This document shows, piece by piece, positions 38,377 through 47,605 of a stretch of DNA of 64,000 bases. The DNA is taken from NCBI GenBank assembly GCA_947496705.1, contig CANMDW010000006.1:124001-188000 (forward strand), in the 5' to 3' direction. The notes below the pieces were generated by a model. That model did not search any database, was not told the origin of the DNA, and worked only from the letters and a program-made list of their open reading frames with translations. Source of the stretch: an uncultured Aquimarina sp. (GTDB lineage: Bacteria; Bacteroidota; Bacteroidia; Flavobacteriales; Flavobacteriaceae). How positions within the stretch are numbered: the stretch's first letter is position 1; every line of letters starts with the position of its first letter. The position numbers and the translations under genes were made by a program.

Positions 38377-38543
38377 CAAAAAAGCTCCCGGAGCTCAAAA
38401 TACATTTTACAACCCTCTCAAAAAGCCCCCCGGAGCTCAAAATACGTTTTGAGCGCTCTCAAAAAGTTCTCCGGAGTTCAGAATACATTTTACAACGCTC
38501 TCAAAAAGCTCCCGGGGGCTCAACATACTATTTGATGATCTCT
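38377..38543. repeat. Tandem array of four 41-42 bp units
   Basis: Four contiguous, imperfect units start at 38377, 38419, 38460 and 38502, each beginning CAAAAAG and containing a palindromic core such as GCTCCCGGAGCTC, then ACATTTTACAAC or variants and CTCT. The cores differ (CTCCCGGAG, CCCCCCGGAG, TTCTCCGGAG, CTCCCGGGGG), so units have diverged. There are no unique spacers, so it is not a CRISPR array. It lies 34 bp after the PUL 2 sensor stop codon. Confidence 0.85.
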
Positions 38544-38801
38544 CACAAAGGAACTGTTAGAGAAAAACCACGTTTTGGTGGTGATATGTTTGGAACAATC
38601 TCCGATTTCTATTGCATCTTCGCTCAATATTCGGTACATAAGGTTGTATTTTTATGTTTCGCAAAACAAATTTCTACAACCCTTTACTTTTTTCAAAAAG
38701 TTTAGATGATTTCAAATGAGCTAAAGGAGGCAGAGTCGTCGAGGTATCGAACCAATTCCGATAGCTATCATAACGCTGCGTCTGTCTCACATCAGGCAAC
38801 A

Positions 38802-38846
38802 AGAATCAAGAAACAGGACTAAGATTGTGCCCTGTTTCTTGATTCT
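38802..38846 (-). terminator. Strong hairpin downstream of secDF
   Basis: AGAATCAAGAAACAGG and CCTGTTTCTTGATTCT are perfect 16 bp arms separated by 13 bp, located about 115 bp after the minus-strand secDF stop. There is no following T run on either strand, so it may be a terminator, an RNA-stabilising structure or an intergenic repeat. Confidence 0.5.
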
Positions 38847-38960
38847 AGAAATCTTGGTTCCTGTACTAAAAACCTAAATATATGTTGACACCCGAGGAAG
38901 AACCTGCCTAGATCGGCAGACAGGCCTCGGCGAATTCTATTCAATCTGAAGTACACATGA

Positions 38961-41900
38961 TTATTTCTTTTTCTCTTCAGTTGCTGTTTCTTTGGTCTTT
39001 AATCCTACTTTACGCAGAGTATCATGCATTATCGGTGTAGCGATAAATAATGATGAGTATGTACCTATTAAAACACCTATAATTAACGAGAACATAAATC
39101 CTCTTAATGGCACTGCAAAAATAAAGATAGCTATGAGTACCAATAAGGTAGTTAACGAGGTATTTAAAGTACGGCTTAAGGTGCTGTTTAATGCGCCATT
39201 TACATTTTTATCTAACGGCCATGTAGTATGCTCTTTAAAGAATTCACGAATTCTGTCAAATACTACCACGGTATCATTCAAAGAATACCCGATTACCGTA
39301 AGAATGGCGGCGATAAACGCCTGATCGATTTCCATGTTAAAAGGCATAAACTTCCAGGTAAGTGAGAAAACGCCCAGTACTACCAGTACATCATGGAATA
39401 CTGCAGCAACAGCACCCAAACTAAACTGCCATCTTCTAAATCGCAATAAAATGTATAAGAACACCACGATCAACGATCCTAATACCGACCAGAAGGCTGC
39501 CTGCTTGATATCATCGGCAATCGTAGGCCCTACTTTCATAGAGGACATGACCCCTACTTGTTTGTCCTCATCACCATCAGAAAATTCTGCATAGGTCAAC
39601 CCCTCAGTTAGATAAGGTTTTAAAGCTTCAAACAATGTATTTGAAATCTCTGTATCTACCGCTTCCCCGGTTTCATTTACTTTATACTTTGTGGTAATTT
39701 TTAACTGGTTATTTGCTCCCAGGGTTTTAGCCTGAGCACTTCCGAATACAGCTGTTAAGTCTTTTTCTATAGTTGTAGGCACTACATCTTTGGCAAAACG
39801 TACCGTATAGGTTCTACCTCCTACAAAATCTACTCCTTGATCCAATCCCTGAGTAAATAAAGAACTAATACCTGCAGCTATAATAATACCAGATATTACA
39901 TAGGCAATTTTACGCTTCTTCAGGAAGTCAATATTTACATTCTTAAATAAATTCTTGGTCACTCCTGTAGAAAATGCCAATTCTTTACCATTCTTACCAT
40001 AACCATCAATAAACAGCCTGGTAACAAAAATTGCTGTAAATAACGAAGTCAATATACCTATCAATAAGGTAGTTGCAAAACCTTTAATTGGTCCGGTACC
40101 AAAAGCTAGTAATATCAAGCCGGTAAGACCCGTTGTTATGTTTGCATCAAGTATAGAAGATAATGCGTTATTAAATCCATCTTTAATAGAATCTACCTGA
40201 GATTTTCCTTTGGCGAGCTCTTCTCTGATCCGTTCAAATATTAACACATTGGCATCAACCGACATACCGATCGTCAATACAATACCTGCAATACCAGGAA
40301 GTGTTAATACGGCCTTTAAACCAGCTAGCACTCCAAAAATGAATAAGATATTCACTACCAGTGCTACATCGGCAAAAGCCCCTGCTTTACCATAATAGAA
40401 AATCATCCAGACCAAAATAAGGCCCAGCGCTATGGCAAAAGACATAATACCACTATCGATAGCTTCTTGCCCAAGGGATGGTCCTACAACCTCACTTTGT
40501 ATAATATCTGCCGAGGCTGGTAATTTACCGGCTCTTAATACGTTTGCTAAATCCTGACCTTCTTCGACAGAAAAATCTCCCGAAATCTGGCTTCTACCTC
40601 CGCTAATGGCTCCTGTGGTAACTCCCGGAGCAGAATATACGATATCATCAAGTACAATAGCAATCTGACTTCTTTGTGTAAAGGCACGGCCGGTCATTTC
40701 TTCCCATTTCTTGGCCCCTTTACCATCCATCTGCATATTCACTATAACATTGTTTGTCTGGTCATAACCCTGGGTAGCATCTGTAATAACTCCACCACTT
40801 AGTTCTGGTTCACTATCACGGTTACCTTTTAAAGCATATAAATCTACAACTTCTGAATCTTTGGTTTGTTTACCCCATACAAATTTGGCATAACGCTGCT
40901 CATTAGAAAGTAAAGCTCTTACTTTCGGGTTTTTTAAATACCTATTAAACTGAGCAGTATCTTTTAATGCAACTGTAGCCAAAACCGGGCCTCCCTGATA
41001 TGCATTGGACGCTTCTGAAAAAAGATCAAAAATCGGGTTTATCTGAGTTTCAATTTCTGTAGAATCTTCGGCATCCTCTAAAAGCTTTTCTATTTCTGCA
41101 TCGGCTGCTGCATCTGTAGAATCTGTTTGCACAGAATCTACCTCTACAGAATCTGCTACCTTTTCTGAGGTTTCTTTTATTTCTTCTTTTGCTTTTTCAA
41201 CTTCCTCCTTGAGAATATTATTGGCTTGCGAAAGGAAAAAAGACATTTCGTCGATCTTATATACATCCCAGAATTCTAATTGTGCTGTACTTTGCAGCAA
41301 CTTCTTAACACGATCGACATCCTTGGCTCCTGGAAGTTCTACAAGAATACGGCCCGATTCTCCCAAACGTTGAATATTAGGTTGTGTAACCCCAAATTTA
41401 TCGATACGTTTACGCAATACCTCGAATGCAGAAGTAACCGATTCATCAATTTTTCTTTTCAGAATTGGTCTCACCTGCTCATTGGTCATATCGAATGTGA
41501 TATCATCACTTAAGTTCTTATTTGCAAAAATATCGGGTGAAGCCAGTTGTGCATCCGGAATTTTTTCAAACTCAGTAAAGAAATCATCAATATAATTATT
41601 CTGGCTATTTTTCTGGGTTTCATCGGTTGCGAGTAACGCCTGATTAAATGACGGGTTCTTGGAATAGCTGGCCAGTCCTCTTAGAATATCCTTTACAGAG
41701 ATCTGAAGAATTACATTGATCCCTCCTTTAAGGTCAAGACCTTTGTTCAATTCTTTATCCTTTGCGTCATTATAGGTAATACCGGCAAAAATTTCTTCTT
41801 TACCTATAGAATCCAAATAATTACGCTCGGCAGTTTCTCTTAATTTCGAATAGTTCTCTACATCATCTGCATACTTTTGTTGTGCATAAACTTCAGCCTC

Positions 41901-41999
41901 TTTTTCTTTTGTGTAGGTTAAATATGTATATGATAATTGGTACACACATACCAATCCAAATAACATTGCAAATACCCTAACAAGTCCTTTATTTTGCAT
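38961..41999 (-). CDS. secDF: Protein translocase subunit SecDF (fused)
   Basis: Proton-driven accessory unit of the Sec translocon that helps release exported proteins. The 1012-residue protein fuses SecD and SecF, as is usual in this phylum. The SecD half has a first membrane helix (VFAMLFGLVCVYQLSYTYL), the GLDLKGGINVIL motif (about 85) and five clustered helices after VVGPSLGQEAIDSG. The SecF half starts at KKRKIAYVISGIIIAAG, with QGVDFVGGRTYTV and the GYSLNDTVVVFDRIRE motif near 930. A long acidic and coiled insertion (about 265-325, Glu/Asp/Lys-rich) lies in the SecD periplasmic region. The start gives a sensible short cytoplasmic N-terminus. Confidence 0.97.
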   Translation of the reverse strand: MQNKGLVRVFAMLFGLVCVYQLSYTYLTYTKEKEAEVYAQQKYADDVENYSKLRETAERNYLDSIGKEEIFAGITYNDAKDKELNKGLDLKGGINVILQISVKDILRGLASYSKNPSFNQALLATDETQKNSQNNYIDDFFTEFEKIPDAQLASPDIFANKNLSDDITFDMTNEQVRPILKRKIDESVTSAFEVLRKRIDKFGVTQPNIQRLGESGRILVELPGAKDVDRVKKLLQSTAQLEFWDVYKIDEMSFFLSQANNILKEEVEKAKEEIKETSEKVADSVEVDSVQTDSTDAAADAEIEKLLEDAEDSTEIETQINPIFDLFSEASNAYQGGPVLATVALKDTAQFNRYLKNPKVRALLSNEQRYAKFVWGKQTKDSEVVDLYALKGNRDSEPELSGGVITDATQGYDQTNNVIVNMQMDGKGAKKWEEMTGRAFTQRSQIAIVLDDIVYSAPGVTTGAISGGRSQISGDFSVEEGQDLANVLRAGKLPASADIIQSEVVGPSLGQEAIDSGIMSFAIALGLILVWMIFYYGKAGAFADVALVVNILFIFGVLAGLKAVLTLPGIAGIVLTIGMSVDANVLIFERIREELAKGKSQVDSIKDGFNNALSSILDANITTGLTGLILLAFGTGPIKGFATTLLIGILTSLFTAIFVTRLFIDGYGKNGKELAFSTGVTKNLFKNVNIDFLKKRKIAYVISGIIIAAGISSLFTQGLDQGVDFVGGRTYTVRFAKDVVPTTIEKDLTAVFGSAQAKTLGANNQLKITTKYKVNETGEAVDTEISNTLFEALKPYLTEGLTYAEFSDGDEDKQVGVMSSMKVGPTIADDIKQAAFWSVLGSLIVVFLYILLRFRRWQFSLGAVAAVFHDVLVVLGVFSLTWKFMPFNMEIDQAFIAAILTVIGYSLNDTVVVFDRIREFFKEHTTWPLDKNVNGALNSTLSRTLNTSLTTLLVLIAIFIFAVPLRGFMFSLIIGVLIGTYSSLFIATPIMHDTLRKVGLKTKETATEEKKK

Positions 42000-42231
42000 T
42001 ATTTATTTTTTTGTTCAAACCTTTTAAAAACGAGTAATTATAAAATTCACTCAAGATTTGATGATTGTTTTTAATTATTTAATATGATGTAATTAAGCTT
42101 TATCATACTATTGATAAAAGCCACATTTAAAAGCTAAAATGACTTTCAAGAGACTATGAATCACTCTTCTTTTTTAACCTTTAAAATATATTATTAGTTT
42201 TTAGGAATTTCTTAAAAGCTTTGAATTCCAA

Positions 42232-42852
42232 TCAAGAGATTGGTCCGGCTCTTACTTCTGGAATGTTATGCGAAGTATTACCTATTGCTATTGCAATATT
42301 TGTATGTACTTTTTGGGCTACTTTTACAAGCCTATCTATATCATTGATATCAATTGCAGTAACAAAACTATACAAGTTAGAACTGGAATACCCATCTTGT
42401 TCTTGTTTTATTTCTAAAGCATATTTACCATTAAAGTCAGCATCAAAATCTGTACTTTTTTGGATTTCATAAACATCAAGATTATAGTCTTTTGAATTTT
42501 TATCTAAAGGAAATTGATTATTATCTTCATTTTGATCATAAAAAACATGGTCAAGGGCTACATTTTGTGCTACAGAAAGCATTCTTTTAATATACGCTAC
42601 ATCTGCATCACTGTAATACGCAATTTTAAGCTCACCATTTTTTAACCCCTTTGATATTCTGGTATGTTGAACCCCTATGGACTGCAATTGTTTTTTTACA
42701 ATTGCTATCGCATTTTGAGCTTCTGGAGAGCTAATCTTAATATTAACAAATTCTAATACAATTTCCTGATTAGGTACAACAGTTTGTTGCCGAATAACAA
42801 CAAGCAATGCAAGTGCAGTGATTAAAGTCCCGAAGTACCATTTTTTCTTCAT
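42232..42852 (-). CDS. Conserved hypothetical membrane-anchored or secreted protein
   Basis: A 206-residue protein whose function I do not recognise. An N-terminal hydrophobic segment (WYFGTLITALALLVVI, about 5-20) is either a signal anchor or an uncleaved signal, and the rest is soluble and polar. It has a repeated alpha/beta pattern (AIAIVKKQLQSIGVQHTRIS, then LKIAYYSDADVAYIKRMLS) and ends with HNIPEVRAGPIS. It lies between mdh and secDF on the same strand; 83 bp separates it from the mdh stop, so co-transcription with mdh is possible. Confidence 0.7.
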   Translation of the reverse strand: MKKKWYFGTLITALALLVVIRQQTVVPNQEIVLEFVNIKISSPEAQNAIAIVKKQLQSIGVQHTRISKGLKNGELKIAYYSDADVAYIKRMLSVAQNVALDHVFYDQNEDNNQFPLDKNSKDYNLDVYEIQKSTDFDADFNGKYALEIKQEQDGYSSSNLYSFVTAIDINDIDRLVKVAQKVHTNIAIAIGNTSHNIPEVRAGPIS

Positions 42853-42935
42853 GCGGCAAATATAAAAAAATTAAAACTGCATTTCTAAAGTCTTCAAATA
42901 AATATCTATTGTAACCTTCTCTTCAATATTGGAAA

Positions 42936-43862
42936 TTACAATTCTAATAATCCATTGGTTTTCTTAACGCCTTCGGCACTTTCGGCTAATTTAGCTTTTT
43001 CGGCGTCGCTAAGTTTAATTTCTACAATCTTTTCAATTCCATTGCTACCTAGCACTACCGGTGTCCCGATACAAAGATCATTAAGACCATATTCTCCTTC
43101 CAACAGAGTAGAGCAAGGAAAAATTTTCTTCTGATCACAAGCAATTGCCTGAACCAGGCCTGATACTGCAGCTCCTGGCGCATACCATGCAGATGTTCCT
43201 AAAAGCTTGGTTAGCGTAGCTCCTCCTACCTTGGTAGCTGCAGCTACCTGTTCTAACCTATCGTTGGAGATAAACTCTGAAACCGGCACACTGTTTCTTG
43301 TTGCCAATCTGGTTAAGGGCACCATACCTTTATCACTATGTCCTCCGATTACCATTCCGTCTACATCAGAGATGGGGGCTCCCAGAGCTTCTGCCAATCT
43401 GTATTTGAAGCGTGCACTATCCAGTGCCCCACCCATACCAATAATTCTGTTTTTAGGCAGATCGGTAGTTTTATGTACCAGATACGTCATGGTATCCATA
43501 GGATTACTCACCACAATAATAATCGTATTAGGAGAATGCTCAATCAAACTGGCTGAAACTGTTTTAACAATTCCTGCATTGATCCCAATCAACTCTTCAC
43601 GCGTCATCCCGGGTTTACGAGGAATTCCTGATGTAATTACAGCAATATCGCTTCCGGCAGTTTTGGCATAATCTCCTGTGGTTCCTGTGATTTTTGTATC
43701 AAACCTGTTTAAAGAAGCTGTTTGCATCAAATCCATCGCTTTCCCTTCTGCATATCCTTCTTTGATGTCTAATAACACTACTTCTGAAGCAAAATCCTTT
43801 ATCGCTATATATTCAGCGCAACTAGCACCAACTGCACCAGCACCAACTACTGTAATTTTCAT
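42936..43862 (-). CDS. mdh: Malate dehydrogenase
   Basis: Interconverts malate and oxaloacetate with NAD in the TCA cycle. The 308-residue length fits the LDH-like MDH group. Visible are the Rossmann dinucleotide motif VVGAGAVGASCAEYIA (about 4-19), the NAD-selecting Asp in VVLLDIKEG, substrate-binding arginines in GIPRKPGMTRE, NPMDTMTYL, the catalytic pair with His in MVIGGHSDKGMVPL (about 174) and a closing helix near KIVEIKLSDAEKAKL. Cytoplasmic. The start ATG at 43862 leads directly into the nucleotide-binding strand. Confidence 0.97.
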   Translation of the reverse strand: MKITVVGAGAVGASCAEYIAIKDFASEVVLLDIKEGYAEGKAMDLMQTASLNRFDTKITGTTGDYAKTAGSDIAVITSGIPRKPGMTREELIGINAGIVKTVSASLIEHSPNTIIIVVSNPMDTMTYLVHKTTDLPKNRIIGMGGALDSARFKYRLAEALGAPISDVDGMVIGGHSDKGMVPLTRLATRNSVPVSEFISNDRLEQVAAATKVGGATLTKLLGTSAWYAPGAAVSGLVQAIACDQKKIFPCSTLLEGEYGLNDLCIGTPVVLGSNGIEKIVEIKLSDAEKAKLAESAEGVKKTNGLLEL

Positions 43863-44546
43863 GGTATATTTTTTTGTATGTGATTAAATTATTTGTCCCG
43901 CGAAAATACGAATTCTTCAACGATTTTTTTTCTGAAATAAAGGTTAATTATTGAGAAAGATAAAACCTAATACATAGAGGATACAAGCCAGGTCTATATT
44001 GAGAAATAAGTATTATGAATTATAAGGTATATTTGATTTTTCTAAAAATCCCGAAGCATCTTTATAACCTGATATTGCACATATTTATTCTACATTATAG
44101 GCATATGCATAACATGAATTTATTTTGAACGGATTTTTCCTTAGGTCTAAGTGCTAGATCATCTGAATCCTCTCAAGTCATTGATTTTCCACCCCTCGTT
44201 ATCCACATTAAGCAGTCTGAATACGGTTACATCTTTAAATGAGACATGCGATTCAAGAAAATGGGATTAATTTAACACTTATACAGAAGTATAAAACCCA
44301 ACATATACTTCATAATTTTATTTATCGTAGAGCATATTTAAAAAAGAATATGAACTGAAAATGAATAGTTTAAGGTCTTGATGAGGATAGGATTTTTAAT
44401 ATACTCATAGATCATTCCTATAAGAGCATGTCGAAAGGTCAAAAAAACTTCTTACAGAATAGAACGTAAATCTTGCAGGTTTTGCTATTGTATATATGTT
44501 AAATAATCTTATTTTTAACTTCATTATAATATTTAAAAATCATTTT
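43863..44546. other. 684 bp intergenic region upstream of mdh and the S8 protease gene
   Basis: AT-rich spacer between divergently transcribed genes, which must hold both promoters. Apart from a possible gene remnant at 44159-44272, I see no coding region, strong hairpin or tandem repeat. Confidence 0.5.
44159..44272 (-). pseudogene. Possible C-terminal gene remnant
   Basis: A short minus-strand frame, bounded upstream by a stop and ending in TGA at 44159, reads SHVSFKDVTVFRLLNVD then NEGWKINDLRGFR. The alternating hydrophobic and Trp-Lys-Ile-Asn-Asp pattern looks like the last strands of a small NTF2-like or similar domain. There is no start codon or upstream continuation. It could be chance, because the frame is under 40 codons. 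Confidence 0.3.
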
Positions 44547-46169
44547 ATGAAGCCCCATAAAAAAATGTTACTCGGTATATTGGTGTGCATTATTTCTTAT
44601 TCACTACCTGCTCAGGAAACCCCAAATAATTGGCATTTGCTTGATCTAAAAAAGGATAAAGTTGTAGGAATCAGCCTGAAACAAGCCTATGAACTTCTAG
44701 AAAAGAATAAAAAAACCTCACAAGCTACCATTGTTGCAGTACTGGACTCTGGTGTAGATATAGCGCATGAAGACCTTCAATCTATTATCTGGACCAATGA
44801 AAAAGAAATTGCTGATAATAGTACCGATGATGACGGTAATGGTTATGTTGATGATATTCATGGATGGAATTTTATTGGAAATTCTAAAGGAGAAAGTCTT
44901 ATTGCAGAAACCCTGGAATTAACAAGGTTATATCGTAAGTATAAAATAAAATTTGGTGATAAAGACAAGTTCAGTATTACGAAGGGCGAAAAACAGGAAT
45001 ATCTATATTACCTTCAGCTTAAAAAAGAATATGAAGACGCATCTTCCAAAATAAATAAAAGCCTTTCTGCTACCAAAGAAGAATATGCATTTTTTCAACA
45101 ATTGATCCCTCCGCTTCAAAAAACTTTGGAAAAGGAAATATTTACCAGTGGCGAACTCAATGATTTTAAGTCTGAAGACGAGCAACTCGAACGACTTAAA
45201 AAAAGGTTTCTAGGTATTCTGGATAAAAACCCGGGGTTAACTTCAGAAAAACTTATAAAACACTATCAGGATACAAAACGGCGACAGGAAGAGATAGCTT
45301 TGCGAGTAAGCCGCAATTATAATCTGGAATTTGATGGCAGAAAATTGATAGGAGATCAAAACGACAATCTAAGTGAAAAAGGGTATGGCAATCCAGATGT
45401 GAGTAAACGATCTGAGCACGGTACACATGTGTCTGGAATTATTGGTGCCGTGCGTGGTAACAATTTAGGTGTTGATGGTATCGCAGATCATGTTGTGATT
45501 ATGCCAATACGAAGTACTCCCATGGGTGATGAGGCTGATAAAGATGTGGCCAATGGAATTCGCTATGCAGTAGACAACGGTGCCAGAATTATTAATATGA
45601 GTTTTGGCAAAGACTATTCTCCTAATAAGCAAACTGTAGATGAAGCAGTTCGGTATGCCAAGAAAAAAGGAGTATTGCTAGTGCATGGTGCAGGAAATGA
45701 CAACACAAATACCGACCTTTATTATAATTATCCTTCTGCTCTGCTTGAAGATGGAACTGTGGCCTCAAATTGGATTGAGGTAGGAGCCAGCTCGGCGTTC
45801 GCCGATGAAAATCTGGCTGCAGATTTTTCAAATTACGGAATGAAATCGGTAGATATTTTTGCTCCCGGAGTCGATATTTATTCAACTTTACCAAAAAACA
45901 AATACGATACCCGAAGTGGAACCAGTATGGCAGCACCTGTTGTAACCGGAGTTTCTGCATTGTTATTATCCTATTTTCCTGAATTAACCCCCGAAGAGAT
46001 CAAAGAAATTATATTGGATTCAGGGGTTATGCATGACATTAGTGTCAAAAAACCTGGTAGTGATGAAAAAGCATCTTTTAAGGAACTCTCTAAAACCGGA
46101 AAAATCGTAAATGCCTATGAAGCGGTAAAACTTGCTCTTGAAAAATACACTAGTGTCAAGTCAAACTAA
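44547..46169 (+). CDS. Subtilisin-like (S8 family) secreted serine protease
   Basis: Exported protease of 540 residues. Signal peptide MKPHKKMLLGILVCIISYSLPAQ is followed by a catalytic triad in order: Asp in VAVLDSGVDIAHEDL (about 67), His in SEHGTHVSGIIGAV (about 291) and Ser in RSGTSMAAPVVTGVSALLLS (about 460), with the oxyanion Asn in VHGAGNDNTNTD. The Asp-to-His distance of more than 200 residues is far above the 30-60 of ordinary subtilases; residues about 125-255 form a charged, probably coiled-coil insertion. The frame is open to 44496, but the Met at 44547 begins the signal peptide. No T9SS sorting domain follows, so it probably stays periplasmic or membrane-associated. Confidence 0.92.
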   Translation: MKPHKKMLLGILVCIISYSLPAQETPNNWHLLDLKKDKVVGISLKQAYELLEKNKKTSQATIVAVLDSGVDIAHEDLQSIIWTNEKEIADNSTDDDGNGYVDDIHGWNFIGNSKGESLIAETLELTRLYRKYKIKFGDKDKFSITKGEKQEYLYYLQLKKEYEDASSKINKSLSATKEEYAFFQQLIPPLQKTLEKEIFTSGELNDFKSEDEQLERLKKRFLGILDKNPGLTSEKLIKHYQDTKRRQEEIALRVSRNYNLEFDGRKLIGDQNDNLSEKGYGNPDVSKRSEHGTHVSGIIGAVRGNNLGVDGIADHVVIMPIRSTPMGDEADKDVANGIRYAVDNGARIINMSFGKDYSPNKQTVDEAVRYAKKKGVLLVHGAGNDNTNTDLYYNYPSALLEDGTVASNWIEVGASSAFADENLAADFSNYGMKSVDIFAPGVDIYSTLPKNKYDTRSGTSMAAPVVTGVSALLLSYFPELTPEEIKEIILDSGVMHDISVKKPGSDEKASFKELSKTGKIVNAYEAVKLALEKYTSVKSN

Positions 46170-46174
46170 AACCT

Positions 46175-46292
46175 ACGGGTAATCCAATGCATCTTTTGCA
46201 CCTGGCCGTCGTTAAAAAATAATTCCGTAGCTACGGCTATGCAATGATTTTTTGCCTAAGCCTGGCACAAAATCTACGATTGCCTTACCCGT
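46175..46292. repeat. Nested inverted-repeat element downstream of the S8 protease
   Basis: Outer arms at 46175-46206 (ACGGGTAATCCAATGC...) and 46260-46292 (...CGATTGCCTTACCCGT) are about 30 bp imperfect inverted copies. Inside, AAAAAATAATT (46214-46224) pairs with AATGATTTTTT (46243-46253) around the perfect palindrome CCGTAGCTACGG (46225-46236). It begins 6 bp after the protease stop codon and could act as a terminator, but the nested design recalls the type A and B elements though the sequence is different. Confidence 0.8.
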
Positions 46293-46428
46293 CATTTCAG
46301 TCTTAACTTAACACTAGTAAATAAAGATCGCTTTCATATTCAAAAAATCATATAGTAGTTAAAAGAAAAGACCTGTTAGTAATTCAACACCTGTTATCCC
46401 TGTTTTTATGTTTTGCTGGCACAACGTA

Positions 46429-47430
46429 CTACCAGCCAAAACCAAGGCCCAGGGAAAGATTACTATAGTTTTGAAGGGAATAATCCAGATTAGCCTTAAA
46501 AACACCATACTGCACTTTTGCCCCAATTGTGGCTTTTACACCATTTGTCTTATTTTTTACACTAATTGGATCTGTAACTATATCTGAAGCAAACGGCCCG
46601 TTTTGTATCTGATAAGTCCCCAGTAAATCTGCATCACTTGAGCCAAAATAATACCCAAGACCACCATAAAAATTTAATACTGGTAATTTTGTAGAGACAA
46701 TTCCCGTAATTAGCCACGAATTAGAATTTAACTCTACCTCCTGCCCCACACCGGTGACACCGGTATCTGCACTTAGATCATAAAAACCCTTTACATTGGT
46801 ATATCCTAGTAATGCTGCAATTCTAACCGGCCATCTTTTTAAAGGAAAAACCCAATCGGTAAATTCATGTTGAAAAGCAATCCCATACAACTGTATTTCT
46901 GCATCTTCTACTGCTTTAATTCTAGGTAAGAACCGCAATTTTATTTCGGTACTTTTTATTAATCCCATAGATCCCTGAATAAAACCGCCTGGGATAGAAT
47001 TAATTTCGGCATTACCAATTCCGTCGGGTAGAATAACCTCTAATTCTGAAGCTTGCCCCTCATTGATAACTATAGTTATATCGTCCTGATTTATGCCTAA
47101 AGCATTGGCAACAACCTGACTGGTCTGGCCATTTCTGAAAGTCAAATCTGTATATTCTGCGACATTTAATACAAAGGATTGTTTCTCTTCTCTTACAAAA
47201 GAAAGATTACCAACGATCCCCACCTCAAAGTGCCAAAGTTTCTTTGTTTTTGCAGTATTATACCAACCATTAGACATATTATTTACCAAAGACTCTCCGG
47301 AAGAGGCAAAATAATCTTCACTAAATCGTTGGGCATTCTCTATACCAACCTCCAGGATTTGATCGATATCTGTTTGAGAAAAAGTGGCATAACCAAGAAG
47401 TAATGCTACCAGCAAAGTTCGTATTTTCAT
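46429..47430 (-). CDS. DUF6588-like outer-membrane beta-barrel protein
   Basis: A secreted 333-residue protein, probably an outer-membrane barrel. Signal peptide MKIRTLLVALLLGYATFSQ is followed by repeated amphipathic strands (STEIKLRFLPRI, EIQLYGIAFQHEF, WLITGIVSTKLPVLNFYGGLGYYFG, KATIGAKVQYGVFKANLDYSL), and it ends with aromatic GLGFGW as needed for barrel assembly. Family naming is from general resemblance and its function is unknown. The frame is open to 47496, but the Met at 47430 begins the signal peptide. Confidence 0.75.
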   Translation of the reverse strand: MKIRTLLVALLLGYATFSQTDIDQILEVGIENAQRFSEDYFASSGESLVNNMSNGWYNTAKTKKLWHFEVGIVGNLSFVREEKQSFVLNVAEYTDLTFRNGQTSQVVANALGINQDDITIVINEGQASELEVILPDGIGNAEINSIPGGFIQGSMGLIKSTEIKLRFLPRIKAVEDAEIQLYGIAFQHEFTDWVFPLKRWPVRIAALLGYTNVKGFYDLSADTGVTGVGQEVELNSNSWLITGIVSTKLPVLNFYGGLGYYFGSSDADLLGTYQIQNGPFASDIVTDPISVKNKTNGVKATIGAKVQYGVFKANLDYSLQNYSNLSLGLGFGW

Positions 47431-47545
47431 TAGATTTGGGTTTAATAGGCATTGCAATATATAAAAAAACCCACAAATAGTTGATAGCGTGATCATTTCT
47501 ATCTGTAAGCAACTACAATTTTATCCAAAAACTCTTTAACAACAT

Positions 47546-47578
47546 AAAAAGGGCAATCCAGACCAGATTACCCTTTTT
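47546..47578 (-). terminator. Terminator of the PQQ-propeller gene
   Basis: AAAAAGGGCAATC and GATTACCCTTTTT form a stem with one mismatch and a short loop, 28 bp after the minus-strand gene ends. On the minus strand the stem ends in a T run, the expected intrinsic terminator shape, and the A run on the other side may make it bidirectional. Confidence 0.8.
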
Positions 47579-47605
47579 ATCATATTAACACTAAGATTGT
47601 TATTA

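Larger units (their letters stand above)
38344..38960. other. 617 bp intergenic region rich in repeats
   Basis: Besides the tandem array (38377-38543) and the strong hairpin (38802-38846), this region has weaker inverted repeats. One example is CCGAGG (38893) against CCTCGG (about 38925-38930), enclosing CCTGCC and GGCAGACAGG. It also contains CCGATAGCTATC, part of the palindrome seen in type B repeat copy 1. No gene is apparent. Confidence 0.55.

Noticed and set aside
38377..38543. Repeat array considered as a CRISPR array.
   Set aside because: The units are contiguous with no unique spacers and no cas genes are nearby; the same holds for the array at 62609-62833.
43207..43671. A 154-codon plus-strand frame inside mdh.
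   Set aside because: It is an antisense shadow of mdh, which has all catalytic motifs on the minus strand.
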